In this document: positions 17,583 to 25,972 of the stretch, in pieces | How the letters are laid out: every line of letters starts with the position of its first letter | Position numbering within the stretch: position 1 is the first letter of the stretch | Assembly (NCBI GenBank): GCA_910587425.1 | Contig: CAJUKU010000001.1 | Coordinates: forward strand, 55,018 to 99,132 | Direction: 5' to 3' | Origin: an uncultured Muribaculaceae bacterium | GTDB lineage: Bacteria; Bacteroidota; Bacteroidia; Bacteroidales; Muribaculaceae | Length of the DNA: 44,115 nucleotides | Made by a program: the position numbers and the translations under genes | Notes under the pieces: generated by a model | The model's input: only the letters and a program-made list of their open reading frames with translations | Database searches by the model: none | Told to the model about the DNA's origin: nothing

Positions 17583-18269
17583 TTACTCGGTAGGCGAGGT
17601 GAGCAGCGCGAGCAGGTCGCGGCGCGAGAGGATTCGGATCTCCGACGGCGTGTACTCTATAATACCGCGCTCGCGCATGGAATCGAGCGTGGCGATGAAC
17701 GACGACCGCTGCACACCGAAAATCGAGTACAGATCGCGGTGGCGGCACGCCATGGTGATATCGGTGCCGTCGGGCTGCGTCAGAGCCACGATCCAGAACG
17801 CTATGCGCTCCTCAAGCGAGCCGGCAGCCACAGCCAACACACCCTGCACGGCTTTCTGCGCGTTCATCGACACATAGTTGAGGTAATTGAACAGAAACAC
17901 CTCGTCGGCATGAAGCATCTCCACGAAATCGCGCTTCGACACCTGCAGCAGGCTCGCCGATCCCTGCGCCACCACAGTGCAGGGGAATCTTGTGGCGCGC
18001 CCGAACAGAAAATCGGGCGTGACGATCGACGGCGCACGCAGCGTCTGCTCCACGCGGAAACGCCCGTCGGCGTTAGCCACCGAAGTGCGCACCGCCCCGC
18101 CGATCACAAAAAGAAGATACTGCGAGTCCTCGCCGGCGCTGACGATAGTCTCGCCATCGAGATATTTGAGAAAATGCAGCCGCACGCGCTCCACCACCTT
18201 CGTCAGCTTCTCGACGCTGACGCCGCGGAACATCGGCAGCTCCATCAGTATTTTATACATGCTGTCCAT
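17583..18269 (-). CDS. Crp/Fnr family transcriptional regulator
   Basis: 228 residues. An N-terminal cyclic-nucleotide-binding-like beta-barrel (about 20-125; YLDGETIVSAGEDSQYLLFVIGGAVR) is joined by a dimer helix to a winged helix-turn-helix (about 150-215; SLEERIAFWIVAL, then RHRDLYSIFGVQRSSFIATLDSM). No Fnr-type Cys cluster is present, so it is not an oxygen-sensing Fe-S Fnr; the effector is unknown. M4 (18260) is an equally possible start. It is transcribed divergently from pilus operon 1, and the shared 473-bp gap contains direct repeats and the G9 box, so control of that operon is a reasonable hypothesis without direct proof. Confidence 0.88.
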   Translation of the reverse strand: MDSMYKILMELPMFRGVSVEKLTKVVERVRLHFLKYLDGETIVSAGEDSQYLLFVIGGAVRTSVANADGRFRVEQTLRAPSIVTPDFLFGRATRFPCTVVAQGSASLLQVSKRDFVEMLHADEVFLFNYLNYVSMNAQKAVQGVLAVAAGSLEERIAFWIVALTQPDGTDITMACRHRDLYSIFGVQRSSFIATLDSMRERGIIEYTPSEIRILSRRDLLALLTSPTE

Positions 18270-18435
18270 ACGTAATCGTGCCGCGGAGAGTCGTTTTCCC
18301 CGCCGCTTTAAGGCACAACACCACGGCGCAGCGAAAAGTTCGGAGCCGAGCGTTCAAAAATAGTAAATATTTGTTTGCATATTTTTACTAAACAGAGACG
18401 CATTTTTGAGAAAAAAGTCCAATCCGGCGAACTTT

Positions 18436-18464
18436 CCGACCAATTGACCAATCGCGTTGACCAA
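18436..18464. promoter_or_regulatory. GACCAA direct-repeat cluster (candidate operator)
   Basis: CCGACCAA, TTGACCAA (18444-18451) and TTGACCAA (18457-18464) lie in the gap between the divergent regulator and pilus operon 1. The two perfect copies are 13 bp apart. This is not the palindromic E. coli Crp site, and the binding protein is unknown. Confidence 0.45.
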
Positions 18465-18523
18465 AAGGGCACAAATGCGGAAAAAGTTATATGACAAACC
18501 GTTGCTGGCAAAAGTTTAACCTA

Positions 18524-18578
18524 TTAACGATTTTTAACACGGGGGGGGGTAAAATGTCCTTTTTTCACACTAATTTTG
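18524..18578 (+). promoter_or_regulatory. Pilus operon 1 control box: TTAAC direct repeat, G9 tract and -7 element
   Basis: TTAAC-N5-TTAAC (18524-18538; 10-bp period), AC, nine G (18541-18549) and TAAAA form a 31-bp box identical to 33155-33185. TAATTTTG at 18571-18578 is a perfect -7 element, and the G run sits where a -33 element would be, 21 bp upstream; no TTG/TTTG is there. The inferred transcript has a leader of about 155 nt before the DUF3575 gene. Confidence 0.75.
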
Positions 18579-18742
18579 CGCCTGTAACGACTTTACGGGC
18601 CGCCACACACCGGCCAACCTGTAGGACGCTTTAAATCGAGACCTTTCGCATGATGTACAGACAGTATTTCCATTGAACCTGTTCAATATATATACTCTCA
18701 TCTTGCGCCGAACCGACAAAAATAGTAATTATTCGCATACCG

Positions 18743-19333
18743 ATGACGAAAACCCTAACTTCAAGAGTCATTGCCGTAATCCTGATTGTAATCTCGGCAA
18801 TAACGGCAAGAGCTCAAGACTGGGCGGTAAAGACCAACCTTCTTTACGACGCCACACTCACTGTCAATGCCGGCGTTGAGCTGAGGGTTGCCCCACGATG
18901 GTCAGTCGACCTGTCGGGCAACCTCAACGCATGGTCGATCAACAAACACCGTTGGAAACACTGGATGGTGCAGCCCGAGGCACGCTACTGGTTCTGCGAG
19001 GCTACGGCAGGTCACTTCGTGGCGCTCCACGCCCTCGGCGGACAGTACAACGTAGGCAACATCGACCTCGGCTTCAACTTCCTCGGCACCAACCTGAAGA
19101 ACCTGCGCGACAAGCGCTACGAAGGATGGTATGCCGGCGCCGGCATAGCCTACGGCTACAGCTGGGTGATCAACCCCCACTGGAACTTCGAGGCGGAGCT
19201 GGGCATCGGATGGATCTACACCCGCTACGACTCCTACCCCTGCGCCGAGTGCGGCTACCGTCTCGCCCACCGCAAGGCGCACAACTACGTCGGTCCCACA
19301 AAGGCGGCGCTCAACCTCGTCTACGTATTCTAA
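18743..19333 (+). CDS. DUF3575 protein, pilus operon 1
   Basis: 196 residues with a signal peptide ending ITARA-QD. The body is a small barrel-like DUF3575 protein (DWAVKTNLLYDATLTVNAGV, W..HWMVQPEARYWFCE, GGQYNVGNIDLGF, WNFEAELGIGWIYTRYD), probably in the outer membrane or periplasm. DUF3575 genes commonly open Bacteroidales FimA/Mfa pilus operons, and a helper role in assembly is inferred. A CxxC motif (Cys167-Cys170) near the C-terminus is conserved in the operon 2 paralog, which has the same length and is mostly identical. First gene of its operon, 18 bp before the DUF3868 gene. Confidence 0.88.
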   Translation: MTKTLTSRVIAVILIVISAITARAQDWAVKTNLLYDATLTVNAGVELRVAPRWSVDLSGNLNAWSINKHRWKHWMVQPEARYWFCEATAGHFVALHALGGQYNVGNIDLGFNFLGTNLKNLRDKRYEGWYAGAGIAYGYSWVINPHWNFEAELGIGWIYTRYDSYPCAECGYRLAHRKAHNYVGPTKAALNLVYVF

Positions 19334-19351
19334 GCCCGCAGTCACCACATC

Positions 19352-20806
19352 ATGAAACATACAGCAGCAATCATAACGCTTCTCCTCGCCGCAGGAGCAG
19401 CAACAGCAGCCGTCAACAAGACGCCGCGTCAGGCTGACGTCGACATCACCGACGCACGCGCCCGCGCCACAGTGAGCAACCTCGTGGTAGAGCGCTCGCA
19501 GAACATCCTCTTTGTCAGCGCCGACATCTCGCTCGCCTCGATGCCCGAGGGCACAAATCGCGAGATATGGCTCATGCCGGTGCTACAGGCGGGCGACTCC
19601 GTGGCGCAGCTTCCGGAGGTAGCCGTTGCCGGACGCACACGCTACATGCTCGGCGTGCGCCACGACATCGAGACCACACCAGGACTCACATGGATGCGCC
19701 GCACCTCGCGCGACCAGACCGTGAGCTACACCGCGCAGATACCCTACCGCAAATGGATGGACGGCTCTGAGCTGACACTCAACATGAGCACCCGCGGATG
19801 CTGCGGCGACGATCTGGGCGACGTGGCACTGCCCCTCTCAACGGTGGCTTTCGCCCCGGAGGTGTTCCACCCCACATTCGACTGGGTGACACCCACCGAC
19901 GAGCAGGTGAAGATGCGTGAGCTCAGCGGACAGGCGTTCATCGACTTCCCCGTGAGCCGCACAGAGATCCTGCCCGACTACCGCGGCAACACCGCCGAAC
20001 TCGCCAAGATCCGCGCCACGATCGACTCCGTGCGCACCGACCGCGACGTGACCATACGCTCGCTCTCCATCCACGGCTACGCATCGCCCGAAGGCACCTA
20101 CGCCATGAACGACCGTCTCGCCAAAGGGCGCACCGAAGCCCTCAAGAGCTATGTGGAGCGACTCTACAGCTTCGAGCCGGGACTCATACGCACCGAATGG
20201 ACCGCCGAAGACTGGGCAGGACTCCGCGCATGGCTCGAAAGCAGCTCCATGCCCGCCGCACAGCAGATCATAGCCATCATCGACGGACCGCTGCAGCCCG
20301 ATCCCCGCGAATGGAAGATCAAGAAGGAATTCCCGCAGGAGTATGCCGTGCTCAAAGCCGACGTCTACCCCGCCCTGCGCCACTCCGACTACCGCATAGA
20401 GTACACCGTGCGCCCCTACACCGACCCTGCTGAGATCATGCGCGTGGCACGCACACGCCCGCAGCACCTGAGCCTCGCCGAGTTCTTCGCCGGAGCGCAG
20501 GGAGCCGAGCCGGGAAGCGCAGAGTATATGGACCTCTTCGAGACCGCCGCACGCATGTATCCCGAGAGCGAGGTGGCTAACCTCAACGCCGCCAACGCCG
20601 CCCTGCAGCAGGGCGCCCTCGACACCGCCGAGCGCTATCTCGCCAAAGCCGGCGACTCGCCCGAGGCTATCTATGCCCGCGGCATCCTCGCCTCGCTCCG
20701 TGGCGACTACGCCGCCGCGCGTCCGCTCTTCGAGACCGCAGCCAAGCTCAAGGTCGCCGATGCACCCGCCGCACTGCAGCAGCTCGACGAGCTCGAGGGC
20801 AACTGA
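19352..20806 (+). CDS. DUF3868 / OmpA-like protein, pilus operon 1
   Basis: 484 residues with a signal peptide (MKHTAAIITLLLAAGAATAA). The N-terminal part is DUF3868 (VVERSQNILFVSADISLASM, GTNREIWLMPV), with an adjacent Cys pair (RGCCGDD). About 215-330 is OmpA-C-like, with SIHGYASPEG and NDRLAKGRTEALKSYV, which could contact peptidoglycan. The last 90 residues are TPR-like (ANLNAANAAL, ARGILASLRGDYAAA). Proteins of this type are encoded upstream of the major subunit in Bacteroidales pilus operons and are thought to support assembly or anchoring. The operon 2 paralog has the same domain order. An 80-bp gap separates it from the major subunit gene. Confidence 0.85.
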   Translation: MKHTAAIITLLLAAGAATAAVNKTPRQADVDITDARARATVSNLVVERSQNILFVSADISLASMPEGTNREIWLMPVLQAGDSVAQLPEVAVAGRTRYMLGVRHDIETTPGLTWMRRTSRDQTVSYTAQIPYRKWMDGSELTLNMSTRGCCGDDLGDVALPLSTVAFAPEVFHPTFDWVTPTDEQVKMRELSGQAFIDFPVSRTEILPDYRGNTAELAKIRATIDSVRTDRDVTIRSLSIHGYASPEGTYAMNDRLAKGRTEALKSYVERLYSFEPGLIRTEWTAEDWAGLRAWLESSSMPAAQQIIAIIDGPLQPDPREWKIKKEFPQEYAVLKADVYPALRHSDYRIEYTVRPYTDPAEIMRVARTRPQHLSLAEFFAGAQGAEPGSAEYMDLFETAARMYPESEVANLNAANAALQQGALDTAERYLAKAGDSPEAIYARGILASLRGDYAAARPLFETAAKLKVADAPAALQQLDELEGN

Positions 20807-20886
20807 CCGCACACACGCAGCCAAACCGCAGATATATACAATCAGAAAACAACAAGAAACTTAATACAAACTTTATCCAAGTTCTT

Positions 20887-22992
20887 ATGAGAAAAATCAA
20901 TCATTATCTTGGAGCCATCGCCGTCGCCGGGCTCAGCCTGGGCTTCGCCGCATGCTCCAGCGAGGACATCGTGGAACCGGATGCCCCCAACAGCAATGTT
21001 GAGCGCACGGTCTACGTAAACGTCGCCATCCACGGTGATGCAGCCGAAGGGTCACGCGCATCAGAAACCGACGGTAACCCGGTAGAGGGAGATACAGACT
21101 TCGCCGACGGAACCGGAACGGAATCAGCTGTTCAGAACGTATACCTCGTATTCTATGACAACAGCGGAAATGTGGTCGGTGACATCGTAAACATCACGAA
21201 TCCCACATTCGAGAAAACTCCTGCTCCATCAGGCACTGTAGAGGAAAAGCATCAGCAGGCTGTTGCCGTTACCCTTTCAGCAGGTCAGGACAACCCGACT
21301 CAGGTGATGTGCTACATCAACCCTGCAAATCCTGCTGATCTCCAGAACCCGCTTGCAACAGTTCAGACTATCGAGCGCGATAATGCCACCATCAATGGCA
21401 CAAGCGGCACACTGTTCCCCATGAGCAATTCTGTCTACTATGGAGTTGACGGAGAGCTGAAAATGGCTGCACAGATCCCTGCCACAGCTGTGTTCTACTC
21501 ACTCGAAGACGCAAACGCTGAGCTCAACAAGACAGACAACGCACAGATCATCGACATCTACGTTGAACGTTACGCTACCAAACTCCAGGTGACAGGCTTC
21601 GGTACCATCAACCCCTACACCACCGCTACAACCAAAGATGGTGCACTCGGCACTGACGCAGCTGCAGAAGTTCCTGTAGTCTTGACCTTCAATGTCGACG
21701 GCTGGACTGTCAACGGCGAGTCAAAGACCACTTTCGCTGTGAAATCTTTCCGCGAGGCATCAACAACCGGACAGATTCTTCCCGACAACCTGACCTACGA
21801 GCTCCTGAACAGCCGCATCAATGCACAGAATGCCACCTATGATCCTGAGACAGGTGTGATCACTGCCGGTCAGCCACTTACCACAGGCCCATGGACATGG
21901 AACAATGCAAGCTACCACCGTTCATACTGGGCATGCTCACCGGTATATTTCCAGGCTGAATATCCTGAGGTGCTGAGCGACTATATCGGCAACGCCAATT
22001 CCAAGCAGATCTTCCGTTCATATAACGATGCTGTTGAGGCAGGCAAAGAGACAGGCTACCGCTACTACAAAGAGACCACTTCCGGTATACCCGCACTCCG
22101 CTCAAAGAACCCGAATGCAGCTATTCCATCAGTGATCCTCGTAGGTCACTACACAATGTCAGTAGATGGCACTGAGGTTACCGAGTTCGAGGGTCGTCCC
22201 ACGTTCTACACCTATGTTGCGACAAAGGATGGCAAACCCAGCGTATACTTCACTGTTGACCAGACCAACGAGAGCAACCGTGAGACAGCAGCGAGCGCTA
22301 TTTCCGGCGGCATCTCCATGCAGAAGCGTTTCATCTGGCAGACCACAGTGCTTTACAAAAACACCGCTGCCGAGGGTGCCACCCCCAATTTCGTGCGCAT
22401 GAGCGCTGCCGACGAGAACGACCTCAAGGCTATTGTAAGTGCTACAAGCGTGGTTAGACCTGCAGACAATGTGCTCGGCGACGTGAAGTTCGCATCACGT
22501 GCACGCACGCTCCAGATCAATGCTGACGCAAACCTCAGCGAACTCTACATCAACAACAACGGTACTCCGATGCAGATTGTAGCCAACGGCACCACAATCA
22601 CACCCGACGAAACCGGCAAGGTTGACAAGATCACTCTTGACGACGCTAACCGCATTCTCTGGCAGAACGTAGGTACATGCAATCAGTATGAGCGTGGTGC
22701 TGGATTCTTCAACATTCCTGTGAAACACCTTGGATGGTACCGCACCGGTAATGAACAGAAGAATGAGACTGAGAACATCGACTACTCGAAACTCCGCATC
22801 GGCGACTTCGGAATGGTACGTAACCACGCTTACACCATCACTATTGATGAGATCAATGGTCTTGCCGCAGGTATCGCAGGTCTTGACAATCCTATCATTC
22901 CGCCGGCTGACACTCAGGAGATCTATATTGCTTACCGTATCAATGTACTCCGCTGGGCTGTAGTTCCGACACAGAATGTAACCCTGAACTAA
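20887..22992 (+). CDS. Mfa1-like major pilus subunit (fimbrillin), operon 1
   Basis: 701 residues. Lipoprotein signal with lipobox FAAC (Cys23). An early beta-strand (RTVYVNVAIHG) is followed by GSRAS with Arg57, matching the site where Arg-specific protease releases the N-terminal strand in P. gingivalis FimA/Mfa1. The fimbrillin N-domain continues with VQNVYLVFYDNSGNVVGDIV. The C-terminal domain ends in YIAYRINVLRWAVVPTQNVTLN-type strands; the tail WAVVPTQ resembles that of the anchor encoded next. In type V pili such subunits are lipidated, exported, cleaved and polymerised by donor-strand exchange. A stem-loop in the 92-bp gap after this gene may help make it the most abundant product. 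Confidence 0.88.
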   Translation: MRKINHYLGAIAVAGLSLGFAACSSEDIVEPDAPNSNVERTVYVNVAIHGDAAEGSRASETDGNPVEGDTDFADGTGTESAVQNVYLVFYDNSGNVVGDIVNITNPTFEKTPAPSGTVEEKHQQAVAVTLSAGQDNPTQVMCYINPANPADLQNPLATVQTIERDNATINGTSGTLFPMSNSVYYGVDGELKMAAQIPATAVFYSLEDANAELNKTDNAQIIDIYVERYATKLQVTGFGTINPYTTATTKDGALGTDAAAEVPVVLTFNVDGWTVNGESKTTFAVKSFREASTTGQILPDNLTYELLNSRINAQNATYDPETGVITAGQPLTTGPWTWNNASYHRSYWACSPVYFQAEYPEVLSDYIGNANSKQIFRSYNDAVEAGKETGYRYYKETTSGIPALRSKNPNAAIPSVILVGHYTMSVDGTEVTEFEGRPTFYTYVATKDGKPSVYFTVDQTNESNRETAASAISGGISMQKRFIWQTTVLYKNTAAEGATPNFVRMSAADENDLKAIVSATSVVRPADNVLGDVKFASRARTLQINADANLSELYINNNGTPMQIVANGTTITPDETGKVDKITLDDANRILWQNVGTCNQYERGAGFFNIPVKHLGWYRTGNEQKNETENIDYSKLRIGDFGMVRNHAYTITIDEINGLAAGIAGLDNPIIPPADTQEIYIAYRINVLRWAVVPTQNVTLN

Positions 22993-23028
22993 TTTCCTCT
23001 TCATCACTCCCTCTCTCGCTCGCACAGG

Positions 23029-23054
23029 GTATGCCGCTTTGACCGGCGGCATAC
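23029..23054 (+). promoter_or_regulatory. Intercistronic stem-loop after the operon 1 major subunit
   Basis: Perfect 9-bp stem GTATGCCGC / GCGGCATAC with an 8-nt loop and no U run. It could attenuate read-through or block 3' exonucleases, giving more major subunit than anchor mRNA. Confidence 0.55.
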
Positions 23055-23084
23055 TCACCAATAACAAAATAACCGCTAAACACA

Positions 23085-24140
23085 GTGAAAACAAATATCC
23101 TCAATCGTCTGCGACAGCTCGGAGCAGCACTGACACTCACCGCCACACTTGCCGGTTGCGGGTGGGTGCACGAAGGGATCACGGAATGTCCCGCACAGCT
23201 GCGCCTGAAATTTGTGTACGACTACAACATGAAGTTTGCCGATGCCTTCCCCGCCGAGGTGAAGAGCGTCAACGTCTGGGCTTTCGACTCTCAGACCGGC
23301 GCGCCGGTGTGGAGCGGAGCAGCCTCAGGCGCCGAGCTGACACCCGAGGGGGGTTACATCATGGAGACCACGCTCGATGCCGGCACCTACGACTTCGTGG
23401 CGTGGTGCGGACTCACCGAAGGCTCCGCGCTGAAGCTCGCCACCTATCAGCCCGCATCGAAGCAGGAGCTTGAGGTGACGCTACAGGCGGCACAGGAGGA
23501 GACGCGACTGGTAAGCGACACCGAGCTGCCGGGACTCTATCACGGCATGGTGAGCGCCTACACCTACGCCCCCGACGTGACGAAGCCCGACTATCAGACC
23601 GTGACCGTGCCGCTGACCAAGGATACCAACGCCGTGCGCGTGCTACTGCAGAACCTCGACGGACGCGAGATCAACCCCGCCGACTTCACCGTGGAGATCA
23701 CCGACGCCAACTCGATGCTGGCGTGGGACAATGCGGTGCTCGCCGGACCGACCGTCACCTACACCCCCTGGGAGGTTCGCTACGGCAGCGTAGGCACCGG
23801 CACCCCCAACGCACAGACCGCCGACGCCTCGCGCGCCGAGATCTCGACCGTAGCCACGATGCTCAACGAGCTATCACTCTCGCGCCTCATCGCCGGGCAG
23901 GAGTCATGGCTGACCGTGACACGCAACACCGACGGACAGCGCATCATCCACATACCGCTCATCGACTATCTGCTGCTCATCAAGGGGCACTACGGCTCGA
24001 TGTCGGATCAGGAGTATCTCGACCGTCAGGACGACTACTCGATCCTCTTCTTCATCGACGCCACCAACAACTGGTATATCGCCTCGGGCATCTACATCAA
24101 CTCGTGGGCTGTCGTGCCGCCGCAGACAGGCTCCATCTGA
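23085..24140 (+). CDS. FimB/Mfa2-like pilus anchor lipoprotein, operon 1
   Basis: 351 residues, starting with GTG (no ATG fits the signal). Lipobox TLAGC (Cys25), then TECPAQLRLKFVYDYNMKFADAF, the hallmark of FimB/Mfa2 anchors, and VKSVNVWAFD. The middle has TNAVRVLLQNLDG, and the end is INSWAVVPPQTGSI. In P. gingivalis FimB and Mfa2 anchor the pilus to the outer membrane and limit its length. There is no Ser-Arg cleavage motif in the first 60 residues, unlike the other subunits here, consistent with a lipid anchor that is retained. It is paralogous to the operon 2 anchor. Confidence 0.88.
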   Translation: MKTNILNRLRQLGAALTLTATLAGCGWVHEGITECPAQLRLKFVYDYNMKFADAFPAEVKSVNVWAFDSQTGAPVWSGAASGAELTPEGGYIMETTLDAGTYDFVAWCGLTEGSALKLATYQPASKQELEVTLQAAQEETRLVSDTELPGLYHGMVSAYTYAPDVTKPDYQTVTVPLTKDTNAVRVLLQNLDGREINPADFTVEITDANSMLAWDNAVLAGPTVTYTPWEVRYGSVGTGTPNAQTADASRAEISTVATMLNELSLSRLIAGQESWLTVTRNTDGQRIIHIPLIDYLLLIKGHYGSMSDQEYLDRQDDYSILFFIDATNNWYIASGIYINSWAVVPPQTGSI

Positions 24141-24200
24141 TCACATAAACCTTTCCTCTCTCCTCCCTCCCGCAACGCATTTTTTTGACCGACAAAGAGA

Positions 24201-25958
24201 ATGACACTCAATAAACCGACATATCACAACCTGCGGCTCGCCGCCGCCACCGCGCTCGCCGGCGCGGCACTCGCGGCATGCTCGGCGTTCCACGAGCCGG
24301 AGATCCCCTGCCCGGAGCCTGAGCCGGAGGCGCGCACCCCGCTGGCGCTGACGTTCAACGTCACCACCCAGACCGGCATCACCGCCTCGCGCGCCGCCGC
24401 CCCATTCTCCTCACTCCCCGCCCCACTCGCCGCCGCCTCCCGCGCCGACAGCAACCCTGACCACTACGAGGAGGGGAGCGACTATCCCGACACCGAGGAT
24501 TACCTGAACCTCAACGACTTCGGCTTCTTCATTTTCGCCGGCGAGGAGAAGCGGCTGTTGTACATGAACACTAATGTGATAGCATCGTCGGGCGACGCGC
24601 TCGACATGTCGATCACCGGATCGTCGGGCAACTACACGGTGTCGCTCATTCTCGACGACGAGCTTGTGGAGGCACTGCTCGGCGGCGGCGCACTCTCCCC
24701 CTCGGGCGACCGCACCATGCCGCTCACCATAGCAGTGATAGCCAACCATAATGCGTCGCGCCTCACACCCGGATTTGACAACTTCAAAGACCTCACCGCC
24801 GCCACAGCCGAAAACGTCGGCGGCGCGTCGACCCTCAACGACTTCATCAGCATTGCCGAGGGGATGACGTTCACACCCGCGGCTTCCGACGAGAATCTGC
24901 TGATACCGATGTACGGCATCAGCTCGTTCACCCTCACCGAGCCGCAGATGTACTATTCGCGCCCCGACGACCGCATAGAGCTGGGCGAGATCTCGCTGCT
25001 GCGCGCCATGTGCAAGATCCGCGTGATCGACCAGATACAAAACAAGACCGGCGGCTATCCCCGCGTGACTGCCGCCCGCATCAGCTATCCGCAGACCGGC
25101 GGCTACGTGACTCCCCGCACCCCTGCTGACTATCAGAACGGACAGCAGATCCACGGCAATCAGGAGGCGCTGCCCGACATCACCGGACAGACCACCCGCG
25201 ACTTGCGCACGGGAACAGTCGTGGCTAACTCTCTCGTCAGCTACGCACCGGCGCAGCCGCTCACAGTGACGGCTCCCGAGGTTGTGATCAGCGTGCAGCG
25301 CGACGCCGAATCGGCAGCACAGGAGTTCACGGTCAACCTGCTCTCGCGCGGCGACTACGGTTATGCCGTAGCCGATTGGGGCGACATGATGCTGCGCAAC
25401 CACGTCTACACCCTCGCCGTCCAGGGCGTCACCTTCGGCGCCTCCCTCACCCTCACCGCCACCGTCGCCGACTGGGAAGAATCGACCTTCCGCTTCGACT
25501 ACACCGACGGAGTGTCGAAAACCGACGGCGGAGAAATAAAATGGGACGACGGCACATGGGAGAGCAAGAATCTCGCGACAAGCACCCTCACCCTGAAGCC
25601 GTGGAGCGCCACAGGTGCACAGCCGACACGCTTCACCTTCGGACTCGCCACCCCCAAGGGCGCGCAATGGATAGCATCGCTGATCAACACCGAGGGCGAC
25701 GCATCGGCACTCGTATTCATGCCGGAGGAAGGGCTCACACTCTCCGACGACGGCAAGAGCATATCAGGTACCGTACCAGCCACAGGCAGCCAGGCGATAT
25801 CGCTGCGCATCACCTCGACTATAGAGAAGCCGACCGTGACGAGCGCCGACAAGCTGCAGATCGTGGTTGCGACGCAGGGTGGCACCGCCTGGGCTGTCGC
25901 CACTACCAAAGACATACTCGGTGACTGGACTGTGGTTCAGAAACAGCAGGAAATCTAA
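24201..25958 (+). CDS. Accessory pilus subunit lipoprotein, operon 1
   Basis: 585 residues with lipobox ALAAC (Cys27). A Pro/Glu-rich stretch is followed by a beta-strand (LALTFNVTTQTG) and ASRAA with Arg64; a second SRA (Arg81) follows. The fold looks fimbrillin-like: YLNLNDFGFFIFAG, TMPLTIAVIANHNAS, ISLLRAMCKIRVID, DMMLRNHVYTLAVQGV and ADWEEST. Residues about 435-580 form an extra C-terminal domain, ending in GDWTVVQKQQEI, a tail reminiscent of the major subunit and anchor of this operon. By position it corresponds to the minor subunit gene at 38679 in operon 2. It is probably a minor shaft or tip-adaptor subunit. Strongly GC-rich coding. Confidence 0.78.
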   Translation: MTLNKPTYHNLRLAAATALAGAALAACSAFHEPEIPCPEPEPEARTPLALTFNVTTQTGITASRAAAPFSSLPAPLAAASRADSNPDHYEEGSDYPDTEDYLNLNDFGFFIFAGEEKRLLYMNTNVIASSGDALDMSITGSSGNYTVSLILDDELVEALLGGGALSPSGDRTMPLTIAVIANHNASRLTPGFDNFKDLTAATAENVGGASTLNDFISIAEGMTFTPAASDENLLIPMYGISSFTLTEPQMYYSRPDDRIELGEISLLRAMCKIRVIDQIQNKTGGYPRVTAARISYPQTGGYVTPRTPADYQNGQQIHGNQEALPDITGQTTRDLRTGTVVANSLVSYAPAQPLTVTAPEVVISVQRDAESAAQEFTVNLLSRGDYGYAVADWGDMMLRNHVYTLAVQGVTFGASLTLTATVADWEESTFRFDYTDGVSKTDGGEIKWDDGTWESKNLATSTLTLKPWSATGAQPTRFTFGLATPKGAQWIASLINTEGDASALVFMPEEGLTLSDDGKSISGTVPATGSQAISLRITSTIEKPTVTSADKLQIVVATQGGTAWAVATTKDILGDWTVVQKQQEI

Positions 25959-25972
25959 CCTCTTAAATTGCT

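Noticed and set aside
17583..18269. Crp/Fnr protein as the proven pilus regulator or as an oxygen sensor
   Set aside because: There is no Cys cluster for an Fe-S centre and no recognised Crp site; only its divergent position supports a link.
24144..24187. Pyrimidine-rich stretch and T run between the anchor and accessory genes of operon 1 as a terminator
   Set aside because: No stem precedes the T run, and the genes clearly form one operon.
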